Assembly (NCBI RefSeq): GCF_012926505.1
Contig: NZ_JABBNT010000004.1
Coordinates: forward strand, 310,001 to 374,000
Direction of reading: 5' to 3'
From: Pacificispira spongiicola
GTDB taxonomy: Bacteria; Pseudomonadota; Alphaproteobacteria; UBA8366; Aestuariispiraceae
DNA length: 64,000 nt
The notes under the pieces: generated by a model
Database searches by the model: none
What the model saw: the letters and a program-made list of their open reading frames with translations, nothing else
Told to the model about the DNA's origin: nothing
Shown here: positions 16,664 to 27,253 of the stretch, piece by piece
Numbering within the stretch: position 1 is the first letter of the stretch
Layout of the letters: each line of letters opens with the position of its first letter
Program-made: the position numbers and the translations under genes

Positions 16664-17656
16664 ATGCGATCCTTGGCACCCGGTCCGGCGTCTCTCGTGA
16701 AGAGTCAGGAAGGCATCGTCTTCTTGCTGGCGCTGCTTGCCTTCCTCGCTTTCGCGTTGTTCCTTCCGGCGTTCTTCAGTGCGGGGAACCTTCTAACGCT
16801 GGTGCGTAGCGTGTCGATCCTCGGCATCCTGGCCCTCGGCATGGCTTTGGTTGTGGTCGGACGCGGGATTGATGTGTCGATGGTCGCGACCATGGTCGTC
16901 TCCGTTTCCTGGGCATTCGCTCTGTCCCGATCTGGATATCCTTTAGAAGTCGCGCTGTTGATCGGCGCCGGGTTCGCGTTGCTGACCGGCATCATCATCG
17001 GCTTCGCCGTAGCAGTGGGCGAGGTGCCGCCGATCTTTGCCACCCTAGCCGCTGGGTCGATCATTTATGGCCTGGGACGTACGTTCTTTTTCACCCTGGA
17101 GATGCAGAACGTCCCGCCGGGCGAGGATTGGTTCGCGCTCATCGGTCAGGGGCGAATACTCGGTATTCCGGTCACGGTCGTCGCCTTCGCGATGCTATGC
17201 TTCGTTGCCCACATTCTGTTGAGCCGCACCCGCTTCGGCTGGCAGCTCTATGCGATGGGCAACAATCCGGAGGCGGCTAAGATCACCGGCGTGCCCTTTC
17301 GCCCGATGGTGGTCGCGCAATACGCGATCAGCGCCTTTGTTGCCTTCGGGGCGGGGCTGATCCTGGCGTCCTCGGCCTCGGCGATCAATGCGCGGCTCTA
17401 CAATTCGACCTTCATCTACGACATCTTGCTGGTCGTTGTCCTGGGTGGCATCGGTTTGAACGGCGGGCACGGGAAAATCCGCAACGTCATCCTTGGGACC
17501 ATGTTCGTCGGCATCCTTTTGAACGGCATGACGATCATGAACATCCCCTTCACGGTCCAGAACCTGGTGAAGGGCGTGGTGCTGCTGTTCGCTATCATCA
17601 TCGATTCACTGGTCAACCCGCGCGACGAACAGACGTCGCAGCAAGGGGACCTGTGA
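16664..17656 (+). CDS. Ribose-type ABC transporter permease
   Basis: A 330-residue permease of the RbsC/XylH class with about nine membrane segments. The conserved stretch ILALGMALVVVGRGIDVSMVATM corresponds to the RbsC motif TGGIDLSVGS (here GRGIDVSM), and the EAA-like coupling region is MGNNPEAAKITGVPFRPM. It starts 30 bases after the HMG-CoA reductase. A second permease is encoded at 18738, so the channel is probably a heterodimer. Confidence 0.9.
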   Translation: MRSLAPGPASLVKSQEGIVFLLALLAFLAFALFLPAFFSAGNLLTLVRSVSILGILALGMALVVVGRGIDVSMVATMVVSVSWAFALSRSGYPLEVALLIGAGFALLTGIIIGFAVAVGEVPPIFATLAAGSIIYGLGRTFFFTLEMQNVPPGEDWFALIGQGRILGIPVTVVAFAMLCFVAHILLSRTRFGWQLYAMGNNPEAAKITGVPFRPMVVAQYAISAFVAFGAGLILASSASAINARLYNSTFIYDILLVVVLGGIGLNGGHGKIRNVILGTMFVGILLNGMTIMNIPFTVQNLVKGVVLLFAIIIDSLVNPRDEQTSQQGDL

Positions 17657-17704
17657 CAAACACACACATCAAAAACGGTTAACGAAAAAAGAGGGAGGAA
17701 CGTT

Positions 17705-18718
17705 ATGAGTAAGTCGCTACTGATTAAACTGATGGCCGTTGCCTGGGTCGTCTTTGTTCCATTCGCCGCACAGGCCCAGAACAAAGGGCTCGAAAATCCA
17801 CGCAGCACAGCCTTCCACGGAGAGTTGGAAGGAAAGAACGTGGTGTTCCTGCCGCTGTCCATGGGCTTCGATCTGACCGAAGGCTGGGCCGCAAAGATGC
17901 GTCAGCAGGCGGAACGTTTGAACTACAACTTCGAAATTCGGGATCCTGCGTGGAGTACAGACGCCGGAACGCGCGCGTTGCAATCCTTGATCGGAGAAAA
18001 ACCCGACCTGATCGTTGCCCACAATCCGGATATTCAGTCCTATGCCCGCCTTTTGGCTCGAGCCCAGGCGGAGGGGATCAAAGTCATCCAAATCAACCTG
18101 GAATCAAATACCCAGACGGACTCGTATGTCGGGGCCGACTGGACGGAAATTGGGCAGCAGGCGGCGTTGGCCGTCGTCGATCGCTGCGCCGAAGGTAAAG
18201 GCGTTTCCAGTAAGGTCGCGATCGACACCGGCGTTCCGACGGCCGCGTCGGATGTTTTCCAGTTGGACGGAATCTACCGCGTGCTGGATCAGCATCCTGA
18301 AATCGAAGTCGTTTCGCAGCAGGCGACGGAATACAATCCGGAAAAGGCGCGAGCCATCATGGAAACCGTGCTTCAGCAGCACCCGGATCTGTGCGGGGCG
18401 ATCGGTATATGGGACAACCAGGACACCGGAACGGCCTCCGCCATTCAACAGGCAGGAAAGGGCGATCAGGTCTTCCTGGTGACCAGCGGTGGCGGCAACA
18501 TGGTCGGTTGCGAGAATGTCTCAAAGGGGTTGTTCAGCCTCTACATCAGTTACAACGTGCCGCTTCAGGGCGACATTCTGAATGCGGAAATCGCACGATT
18601 GCTGCGATCCGATGCGGATGCCGGGGAAATGAAGGCGATGTACTTCAACCCGTTGACGCTGATCACCAAGGACGATGTCAACCAGCGTAATTGCTGGACT
18701 CTCGAAGACCTGCAGTAA
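17705..18718 (+). CDS. Ribose-type ABC transporter substrate-binding protein
   Basis: A 337-residue periplasmic binding protein of the RbsB/LacI-like type I fold. It has a Sec signal peptide (positive MSKSLLIKL, hydrophobic core, AQA cleavage near residue 24). The two Rossmann-like lobes show GWAAKMRQQAERLNYNFEI and DLIVAHNPDIQSYARLLARA; a second lobe contains LCGAIGIWDNQDTGTASAIQQAG. GAGGGAGGAACGTT precedes the ATG. Operon position next to HMG-CoA reductase suggests mevalonate or mevalonolactone as ligand, although this fold is usually seen with sugars and related hydroxylated molecules. Confidence 0.9.
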   Translation: MSKSLLIKLMAVAWVVFVPFAAQAQNKGLENPRSTAFHGELEGKNVVFLPLSMGFDLTEGWAAKMRQQAERLNYNFEIRDPAWSTDAGTRALQSLIGEKPDLIVAHNPDIQSYARLLARAQAEGIKVIQINLESNTQTDSYVGADWTEIGQQAALAVVDRCAEGKGVSSKVAIDTGVPTAASDVFQLDGIYRVLDQHPEIEVVSQQATEYNPEKARAIMETVLQQHPDLCGAIGIWDNQDTGTASAIQQAGKGDQVFLVTSGGGNMVGCENVSKGLFSLYISYNVPLQGDILNAEIARLLRSDADAGEMKAMYFNPLTLITKDDVNQRNCWTLEDLQ

Positions 18719-18737
18719 GCACGGGCACGTAAGGATC

Positions 18738-20855
18738 ATGGCCGTCAGCGATATGCTTCTCCGGCTTCGGTACCGGATTGTCCCGGACCGGCTGTTCGGC
18801 GAACTCCTGACCAAGAGCTGGATCGACAACGTCATTCCGGTGCTTGTGCTGGCGGTCACTGTTTTGGTGATGACCGTCCTGATCCCCGGCTATCTCTCGA
18901 CCGGGAACATGGCGGATTTGGGCCGGCAGGTTGCCGAGTTCGGGCTGATCGCGATCGCGCTGACGATCGTGATCCTGTCCGGCGGGATCGACCTGTCGGT
19001 CGGGTCCGTGTTCGCGCTGACCGTCTTGACCGCGTTGGTCTGCATGAACGTGTTGGGCGTGCCCATCGGTGTCGCTTTGGCCGCGACCCTGGGCGTCGGA
19101 CTGGTGTGCGGTCTGTTGAACGGGGTGCTGGTCGGGTACCTGCGGCTACGCGCCTTTATCACGACCTTGGTTACGTTGGTTATCTTCCGGGCGATCTACG
19201 ACATCGTCTTCCCGAAGCTGGCCAGCGCCATTGTCGCCAGCATGCCGTCGTCGTTCCTGTGGGATTACATTGGTTTCGGTAACGTCGTCGGTATTCCGAT
19301 ATCGTTCCTGATCTTCGTCGCGATCGCGCTGGTCGTACATATCGTGTTGTCAAGGATGCGGCCCGGTTGGCGATTGCGGGCCGTCGGTGGGGCGCGACGG
19401 TCCGCCTTCAATGCTGGCATCAATGTGAAGCTGACGGTTTGCATGGCCTATGCGGCGTCGGGTGTTCTCACCGCGATGGCGGCATTCCTGTTTTCCGCCC
19501 GATTGGGTAGTACCGGCGCCGATACTGGAATCGGGTTGGAAATCGTGATCCTGACCGCGGTCGTGCTGGGTGGGGTTTCCCTGGGCGGCGGCCGCGGGTC
19601 CGTCGGCGGCGCGATTATCGGGACAGTGCTGGTGCTGATTCTAAGCAACAGCCTGATCCGGATGGCGGTACCCGGCTCGCTCAACCAGTTGATCCTGGGC
19701 GTGGTTTTAGTCGCGGCGGTTCTGTTCGATGTGAAATGGGTCAAGAACCGCGGCAAGATCTTGAGCAAGGTCTACGTCTCGCCCACCTATCTGGCGCTCA
19801 AGGAGCGCCCACGGGTCGCGGAAGATCCGGTGCTGGCCGTGAACGACCGACTGGGCGATGCTCAGCAGATCGGTGTCGGTGCGGTCGAGGGGCCCGAAGA
19901 CGTCATTCTAGATCGGGATGGAAATCTCTATACCGGGACGCGTCACGGCAATATCGTGCGCTTCTTCGCACCGGACTACAACACGCACGAAATCTTTGCG
20001 CGGGTCGGCGGGCACCCGCTTGGGCTGGCCTTTACGCGGGATGGAGATCTTGTCACGTGCGTCGGGGGCATGGGGGTTTATCGGGTGACCCCGGATGGAA
20101 CCGTCCACAAGGTGACGGACGAAACCAACCGCAGCGCCCTGTCGATCATCGACGATTCCCGATTGCGCCTGCCGGATGATCTCGATATCGCGCCGGACGG
20201 CCGGATTTTCTTCAGTGAGGCCACAATTCGCTACGAGATGTCGGAATGGGCGGTGGACGCGCTGGAAGGCCGCGGCAATGGTCGTTTGCTGTGCTTCGAT
20301 CCGAAGACCGGGACGACGCGGACTCTGCTGCGTGGCCTCGTCTTCCCGAACGGGATCACGGTCTGCCGCGACGGCCAGTCGCTTCTGTTCGCCGAAACCT
20401 GGGCCTGCCGCATTATGCGCTATTGGTTTGACGGACCGAACAAGGGCAAGCGGGAAACCTTCGTCGACAACCTTCCCGGCTATCCCGACAACGTCAACCG
20501 CGCGTCCAATGGCGGCTATTGGGTGGCACTCTTGGGCATGCGTACGAAAACATTCGATCTGGCCATGAGAAAACCCGGTTTCCGGCGTCGCATGGCGAAG
20601 CGCATCGCGGCGGATGAATGGCTGTTTCCCAACATTAACCGGGGGTGCGTCATTCGGATGACGGCGGACGGGACGATTACGGATTCCTATTGGGACGCGG
20701 ACGGGGAGAAACACCCCTCGATCACCTCCATGCGGGAGCATAAGGGCTATCTTTTCCTTGGTGGGGTGTCGAACAACCGGATCGGGCGTGTGCGCATCGC
20801 CGACGCGGATCCGGATTGGACAGCACCGGACGATTATTGGGGGGATGCGGAATGA
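18738..20855 (+). CDS. Ribose-type ABC permease fused to SMP-30/strictosidine-synthase-like beta-propeller
   Basis: A 705-residue fusion. Residues 1-345 are an RbsC-class permease (LSGGIDLSVGSVFALTVL is the family motif; eight or more hydrophobic segments). Residues 370-705 form a six-bladed propeller of the SMP-30/gluconolactonase/strictosidine-synthase class: EGPEDVILDRDGNLYTG, LRLPDDLDIAPDGRIFFSEA, GLVFPNGITVCRDGQSLLFAET, NLPGYPDNVNRASNGGYWVALL. Acidic and Asn residues of the Ca2+-binding centre (E in EGPED, N in PNGIT, DN in PDNV) are present. RbsC-type C-termini face the cytoplasm, so an esterase or lactonase acting on incoming substrate is likely. AAGGATC precedes the ATG. Confidence 0.88.
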   Translation: MAVSDMLLRLRYRIVPDRLFGELLTKSWIDNVIPVLVLAVTVLVMTVLIPGYLSTGNMADLGRQVAEFGLIAIALTIVILSGGIDLSVGSVFALTVLTALVCMNVLGVPIGVALAATLGVGLVCGLLNGVLVGYLRLRAFITTLVTLVIFRAIYDIVFPKLASAIVASMPSSFLWDYIGFGNVVGIPISFLIFVAIALVVHIVLSRMRPGWRLRAVGGARRSAFNAGINVKLTVCMAYAASGVLTAMAAFLFSARLGSTGADTGIGLEIVILTAVVLGGVSLGGGRGSVGGAIIGTVLVLILSNSLIRMAVPGSLNQLILGVVLVAAVLFDVKWVKNRGKILSKVYVSPTYLALKERPRVAEDPVLAVNDRLGDAQQIGVGAVEGPEDVILDRDGNLYTGTRHGNIVRFFAPDYNTHEIFARVGGHPLGLAFTRDGDLVTCVGGMGVYRVTPDGTVHKVTDETNRSALSIIDDSRLRLPDDLDIAPDGRIFFSEATIRYEMSEWAVDALEGRGNGRLLCFDPKTGTTRTLLRGLVFPNGITVCRDGQSLLFAETWACRIMRYWFDGPNKGKRETFVDNLPGYPDNVNRASNGGYWVALLGMRTKTFDLAMRKPGFRRRMAKRIAADEWLFPNINRGCVIRMTADGTITDSYWDADGEKHPSITSMREHKGYLFLGGVSNNRIGRVRIADADPDWTAPDDYWGDAE

Positions 20856-21958
20856 GCGGCCTGATCACATCCCTCATGCGGAACCTGCTGGGGTACAGCG
20901 ATACGGGCATCAGCATTCCGCCGATGGATAATATGTTCAAACCGAACAATCGGTTGGAAGCGGCAAAGATCGTCACCCGGATTGACGGGCTGGACGATAT
21001 CGCCCCGACGACGGACGGTTTTTTGTGCAGTGCCCGTGACGCTCTCCTTCGCGTGTCGCTCGGCCCGGATGGTGCGCGGGTGGAAAAACTCGACCGGCTC
21101 GACGGGGCGATTACTTTCCTGGCCGCGCGTGCGGATGGGGAACTTGCCTTGGCAACGGAAAAGCGCGGGTTGCGCATCGGCCGCCCCGGCGCGTGGCGCT
21201 CGGTGGAACTGCCGGAGGATCAGGCACGTTGCCTGACCGCCGGTTGTTTCCTACCGGATGGTAGTTTGACGCTCTGCGTCGGATCTGTGCGAAACCCGGC
21301 ATCCGCCTGGAAGAGGGATTTGATGCAGCATGGTGCGTCGGGCTGTGTCTTTTCCATCGCGCCGGACTGCGGTTCCGTCCGGATGTTGGCGGATGGACTG
21401 GGGTTCCCCTATGGGATCGTGTCGTTGGAAGATGGGGCGCTGGCGGTTAGCGAAAGCTGGCGGCATCGGGTGCTGAGAGTAGAAACCGAAGCGAAGAGCG
21501 TGCGTCCCGCGCCGATGCTGTCGAATTTACCCGCCTATCCGGCGCGGATCGCTCCGTCGGCGGAGGGCGGATATCTATTGGCTCTGTTCGCCCCTCGCCG
21601 GCAGCTCTTTGAAATGATTCTGATCGAGGACGAATACCGGATGGAGATGATGGAAACGATCGATCCGTCCGAATGGGTCGGTCCGGACCTGCGCCAAACG
21701 GACGATCCGGATCAGCCGTTGCAACAGGGTTCCGTCCGCCAAATGGGCATTCTGAAACCGTGGGCCCCGTCGCGGTCCTATGGGCTAGTGGTGCGGTGCG
21801 ATGCGTCGATGACGCCGGTGGAAAGTTGGCATAGCCGCGCGGACGGCACGCGCCACGGCATCACCGCGACCTGTGAAAGAGGTGGTGTTGTCTTTGCGGC
21901 ATCCAAAGGGGCGGGGGAGCTGTTGCATCTGTCGGACGAAAGGGAGGGCGCGCAATGA
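20852..21958 (+). CDS. Beta-propeller protein, SMP-30/strictosidine-synthase-like
   Basis: A 368-residue protein without signal peptide, starting at an ATGA overlap with the fusion gene. Repeats of the propeller type are visible (DGLDDIAPTTDGFLCSARD, ADGLGFPYGIVSLEDGALAVSES, LSNLPAYPARIAPSAEGGYLLALF), which parallel the PNGIT and GYPDN blocks of the fused domain, but the metal-site residues are altered (PYGIV for PNGIT, AYPAR for GYPDN). It is therefore a diverged second propeller: a partner subunit, a different-specificity hydrolase, or an inactive scaffold. It is translationally coupled to both neighbours. Confidence 0.75.
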   Translation: MSGLITSLMRNLLGYSDTGISIPPMDNMFKPNNRLEAAKIVTRIDGLDDIAPTTDGFLCSARDALLRVSLGPDGARVEKLDRLDGAITFLAARADGELALATEKRGLRIGRPGAWRSVELPEDQARCLTAGCFLPDGSLTLCVGSVRNPASAWKRDLMQHGASGCVFSIAPDCGSVRMLADGLGFPYGIVSLEDGALAVSESWRHRVLRVETEAKSVRPAPMLSNLPAYPARIAPSAEGGYLLALFAPRRQLFEMILIEDEYRMEMMETIDPSEWVGPDLRQTDDPDQPLQQGSVRQMGILKPWAPSRSYGLVVRCDASMTPVESWHSRADGTRHGITATCERGGVVFAASKGAGELLHLSDEREGAQ

Positions 21959-23454
21959 CCGATGTTGTTGCCTTTCGCAACGCGACCAAATCCTTTCGCG
22001 GCAACCCCGCCGTCAAGAACGTGGATTTCACCCTGCGCAGGGGTGAGGTCCACGCCCTGCTTGGCGAAAATGGGGCAGGGAAGTCGACCTTGACCAAGGT
22101 TCTGGCCGGGCTTTATCCCCTGACATCTGGCGAAATGCTGATGGACGGCAAGGCCGTGTCCTTTGCCTCGCCCGCCGAGGCAATGGAAAACGGCGTCGCG
22201 ATGGTGTTCCAGGAGACAAACCTGGTCCCCTCTATGACCGTCGCGCAGAATATCTTCCTAGGGGACGAAAAATTCTTCAACCGCATTCGCGGGATCAACA
22301 TTCAGGCGCAACAGCATCTTCAACGAATGAGCTTTCATGTTGAGCCGACGGCCCTCGTCTCCGGTTTGGGCGCGGCGAAGAAGCAGATGGTGGAAATCGC
22401 GCGCGCCGTCCATCACAAGGCGCGAATCTTTATCTTCGATGAGCCGACGGCGACCCTGACGCCGGAAGAAAAACAGCATTTTTTCGACCTGATGGACCGG
22501 CTAAAGGGAGAAGGGGCGTCGATCATCTTCATCTCTCATGCGCTGGAGGAGGCGTTAAGTGTCGCCGACAGGATCAGTATCCTCCGTGACGGGGAATTGG
22601 TTGTGACGGACGATGCCGGGGCCTTCAGCCGGGAGTCCATCATTCAGGCCATGGTCGGGCGTCAGTTGACCGGCGAGCTTTATGGGGAGGGGGGACGCCA
22701 GCGCGTTGCCCGCAAGCCGGGGGAACGGGTGTTGGCAATCGAAAACCTGTCCATGGGGAAGGTCGTGCGCAATGCGACTTTGTCGGTCTTTGCCGGTCAG
22801 GTCACGGGGCTCTTCGGTCTGGTCGGAGCCGGCCGGACGGAGATGATGAAGATCGCCGCCGGGGTTCTGAGACGCGATTTTTTTCATGGTGGGGTGGTCC
22901 GCCTGAATGGCGTGCCGGTCCGTTTTCGCGTGCCGCGTCAGGCGGTCAGCCGAGGCATCGCCTACGTGACGGAAGACCGGAAGTACGACGGTCTGTTCAC
23001 CACCATGGGGGTGATGCAAAACGTCTATCAGGGAAAGCTTGCCCGCGGTTCCAACCCCGTTGAGTTCGTGCGGATGGAGGATGTTCAGCACCAGGCCCAG
23101 GAATGGATAGAGCGCCTGAATGTGCGGGCCATCGGCGGCGACGCCAAAGTGGTTGAACTGTCCGGCGGAAACCAACAAAAGGTGGTGATCGCTAAATCCC
23201 TGATCCAGGAACCGTCGGTCGTCATTTTTGACGAGCCGACCCGCGGCGTCGATGTCGGCGCGATTGCGGAAATTCATCAAACGATCGAGCGTCTGGCCGA
23301 TGCCGGTGCGGCGATCGTCGTCATATCGTCCTATTTACCGGAAATCCTCAATCTGTCAGATCGCATCCTTGTCGCGCGCCAGGGCCGTATCGTCGAGGAA
23401 ATGATGATCGAGGAAGCGACCGAAGAGAAGATTATGTACGCGGCTGTGCATTAG
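21955..23454 (+). CDS. Ribose-type ABC transporter ATPase (two nucleotide-binding domains)
   Basis: A 499-residue double ATPase of the RbsA/MglA class. The first domain has Walker A GENGAGKST (37-45), a diverged signature LGAAKKQMVEIARA and Walker B IFIFDEPTATLT. The second has the degenerate Walker A GLVGAGRTE typical of the family, with signature LSGGNQQKVVIAKSL and Walker B VVIFDEPTRGVD. It begins at an ATGA overlap with the preceding gene and is the last gene of the importer operon. No clear terminator follows it. Confidence 0.94.
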   Translation: MTDVVAFRNATKSFRGNPAVKNVDFTLRRGEVHALLGENGAGKSTLTKVLAGLYPLTSGEMLMDGKAVSFASPAEAMENGVAMVFQETNLVPSMTVAQNIFLGDEKFFNRIRGINIQAQQHLQRMSFHVEPTALVSGLGAAKKQMVEIARAVHHKARIFIFDEPTATLTPEEKQHFFDLMDRLKGEGASIIFISHALEEALSVADRISILRDGELVVTDDAGAFSRESIIQAMVGRQLTGELYGEGGRQRVARKPGERVLAIENLSMGKVVRNATLSVFAGQVTGLFGLVGAGRTEMMKIAAGVLRRDFFHGGVVRLNGVPVRFRVPRQAVSRGIAYVTEDRKYDGLFTTMGVMQNVYQGKLARGSNPVEFVRMEDVQHQAQEWIERLNVRAIGGDAKVVELSGGNQQKVVIAKSLIQEPSVVIFDEPTRGVDVGAIAEIHQTIERLADAGAAIVVISSYLPEILNLSDRILVARQGRIVEEMMIEEATEEKIMYAAVH

Positions 23455-23614
23455 TGTCGGTGGGGTGCCGTGTATCTGAATAGCCCGTAAAGGGTCAGCA
23501 AGCGGACGCCCCCTTGATGGTGTTTGACGAGGACGAGGTCGACCAATCTAGAGATGCGTGATCACGATGGCACTCAGGCTATTCATTTTGGACATAAGAG
23601 CCTTAGAGGCCCGA

Positions 23615-23704
<90 letters not shown>

Positions 23705-24073
23705 GCGGATGGGGCGGGTCGCGGTTGCGAGGCCCCGGTCAGAACGGGCGCCTGTCTACACGATGGGGGGATGCCTGCCAAGCCTGAATTGGCGGCGGTC
23801 GGAACGGATTTTCGCGGCATCGGCGGAACGAGGCGGAAGTCTGTGACAAATATGAGAATGTCGTTGACTATGGGAGGGTGATCCGTATATTCCGCGCGTC
23901 TCGGCGGCCCCGACCTGATGGAAGGGGTCCCGATATATATGCGTGACTGCGCAGTCCGAGGTTCGGTCGGGATCATGGTTCCGGGCCGCCGTTGTAGGAA
24001 AGATCGTCCGCCGAAGGCATGACGCCGGGGACGACACCACAGGGCGCGTGAAGCGAAGACAAGGAAGAGACCG
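23705..24073 (+). promoter_or_regulatory. rplU leader region with sigma-70-type promoter
   Basis: A 369-base non-coding stretch. A good promoter is seen: -35 TTGACT at 23864-23869, a 16-base spacer, and -10 TATATT at 23886-23891. Transcription from there would give a leader of roughly 175 bases before rplU, containing several GC hairpins (for example around GGTCCCGATATATATGCGTG). AAGGAAGAGACCG precedes the rplU ATG. The first 150 bases, upstream of the promoter, hold nothing I can recognise. Confidence 0.6.
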
Positions 24074-24568
24074 ATGTTCGCGGTAGTGAAAACGGGCGGC
24101 AAGCAATACCGTGTCGCCAAAGACGATGTAATCCGCGTCGAAAAGCTCGACGCCGAGGCCGGTGCGACCGTCCTCCTGGATCAGGTTCTGATGATCTCCG
24201 ACGAGAATGGCGCCAAGACCGGTGCGCCGCTTCTGGACGGTGCCGTCGTTGAGGCGGAAGTTCTGGAGCAGGCTCGGAACAAGAAGGTCATCATCTACAA
24301 GAAGAAGCGGCGCCAGAACTATCGCCGCAAGAAGGGCCATCGCCAGCATGTCACCGTCCTGAAGGTCGTGGACATCGCGCTGGACGGCTCCAAGAAGGTT
24401 GCGAAGGCCCCGGCCAAGACCGCAGCCAAATCCGAAGCGTCGGCCGATGCGCCGGCTGCCAAGGACGCGCCGGTGAAGAAGGCCGCCGCGAAGAAAACCA
24501 CGGCCAAAAAGGCCGCTAAGAAGACCGCCGCCAAGAAGGCAGCGGCCAAGAAACCCGACGCCGAATAA
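24074..24568 (+). CDS. rplU: 50S ribosomal protein L21 with long basic C-terminal tail
   Basis: A large-subunit ribosomal protein binding 23S rRNA near L20. Residues 1-103 are a complete L21 ([20 protein letters not shown] at the start, [17 protein letters not shown] and the TVLKVVDI end). A further 60-residue tail is made almost only of Lys, Ala, Pro, Ser and Thr ([18 protein letters not shown]-like), resembling histone H1 or bacterial AlgP/HU-tail sequences. Tails of this kind occur in other alphaproteobacterial L21 proteins. It is the first gene of rplU-rpmA. Confidence 0.98.
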   Translation: MFAVVKTGGKQYRVAKDDVIRVEKLDAEAGATVLLDQVLMISDENGAKTGAPLLDGAVVEAEVLEQARNKKVIIYKKKRRQNYRRKKGHRQHVTVLKVVDIALDGSKKVAKAPAKTAAKSEASADAPAAKDAPVKKAAAKKTTAKKAAKKTAAKKAAAKKPDAE

Positions 24569-24597
24569 GGCCGGACGTAAGCAAAGGAGCTTGAACC

Positions 24598-26038
<1,441 letters not shown>

Positions 26039-26092
26039 CGAACGGCCCTAAATCAAAGGCCACAGACCGAGAGGCGAAGGCGGAAGAAGACG

Positions 26093-27241
26093 ATGACGGT
26101 GCGCGTATCGAAACGCCTGGTGATCAAGATCGGTTCCGCGCTGTTGGTCGAAAAGAACGGCGAGATCCGCCGCGCCTGGTTGGAGGCGCTGGCCGACGAC
26201 ATTGCGGTGTGCAAGGCGCGTGGACAGGAAGTCCTGATCGTGTCCTCCGGGTCCATCGCGGTCGGGCGTCGTCAGCTCGGTCTGGGTGACGGCACGCTGA
26301 AACTGGAAGAAAAGCAGGCCGCCGCCGCGATCGGTCAAATCGAATTGGCGCATGCCTATAAGGAAGCGCTGGGGCGGCACGGAATCAAGGTCGCGCAGCT
26401 TTTGCTGACGCCGTCGGATACGGAAGAACGCCGCCGTCACCTGAACGCCCGCGCCACGGTGATGCAGCTTCTCAAGCTGGGTGTGGTGCCGGTCATCAAC
26501 GAAAACGATACGGTCGCGACCAGCGAAATCCGCTATGGCGACAATGACCGACTCGCCGCCCGCGTGGCGACGATGGCGAGCGCCGATCTGCTGGTCCTGT
26601 TGTCGGATATAGACGGGCTGTACACTGCTGATCCGCGCAAGCACCCGGACGCGCGTCACATTCCGGAAATCGCGGCGATTACGCCGGACGTCGAGGCTAT
26701 GGCGGGCGATGCCGTCCCCGGCGTATCGACCGGTGGCATGATCACCAAGCTGGATGCGGCGAAGATCGCGGTTGCCGGGGGCTGCCGGATGGCGATTGCG
26801 TTGGGCAAGGAAAATCACGCCTTGAAAGCCTTGGCCGATGGCGCGCGGGCCAGTTGGTTCCTGCCGTCGGATCAGCCGCTGACAGCCCGGAAGCGCTGGA
26901 TATCCGGTACCTTGAAGCCGGTCGGGGAGGTCGTGGTCGATGCTGGCGCCCTGGCGGCGCTGGGGCGGGGCAAGAGCCTGCTGCCCGCAGGGGTGAAGGC
27001 TGTGCATGGCAGGTTCGACCGCGGCGACGCGGTCCTGATCAAGGGGCCGGACGGGCGGGTCGTCGGCAAGGGCTTGTCGGCCTATTCGTCGGAGGATGCG
27101 GAGCGGATTGCCGGACGCCGCACCGCGGATATCCAAAAAATCTTGGGCTTCGATGGGCGCGCGGAATTGATCCACCGGGACGACATGTCCATTGAGACTG
27201 TTGCCGACACCGCCGAAACGGCCCTAGGGTCGACGGTCTAA
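26093..27241 (+). CDS. proB: Glutamate 5-kinase
   Basis: The first enzyme of proline synthesis, phosphorylating glutamate; 382 residues. It contains the amino-acid kinase domain ([51 protein letters not shown]-like here [12 protein letters not shown]) and a C-terminal PUA domain (about 285-382; [19 protein letters not shown]). The PUA domain commonly mediates proline feedback control. It is 12 bases upstream of proA in one operon. Confidence 0.98.
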   Translation: MTVRVSKRLVIKIGSALLVEKNGEIRRAWLEALADDIAVCKARGQEVLIVSSGSIAVGRRQLGLGDGTLKLEEKQAAAAIGQIELAHAYKEALGRHGIKVAQLLLTPSDTEERRRHLNARATVMQLLKLGVVPVINENDTVATSEIRYGDNDRLAARVATMASADLLVLLSDIDGLYTADPRKHPDARHIPEIAAITPDVEAMAGDAVPGVSTGGMITKLDAAKIAVAGGCRMAIALGKENHALKALADGARASWFLPSDQPLTARKRWISGTLKPVGEVVVDAGALAALGRGKSLLPAGVKAVHGRFDRGDAVLIKGPDGRVVGKGLSAYSSEDAERIAGRRTADIQKILGFDGRAELIHRDDMSIETVADTAETALGSTV

Positions 27242-27253
27242 GGGAGAGGATAA

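Noticed and set aside
23455-23614. Possible attachment-site duplication next to tRNA-Ser
   Set aside because: No second copy of the tRNA 3' end was seen in the window and no integrase is present, so an integrated island is not supported although accessory genes end here.
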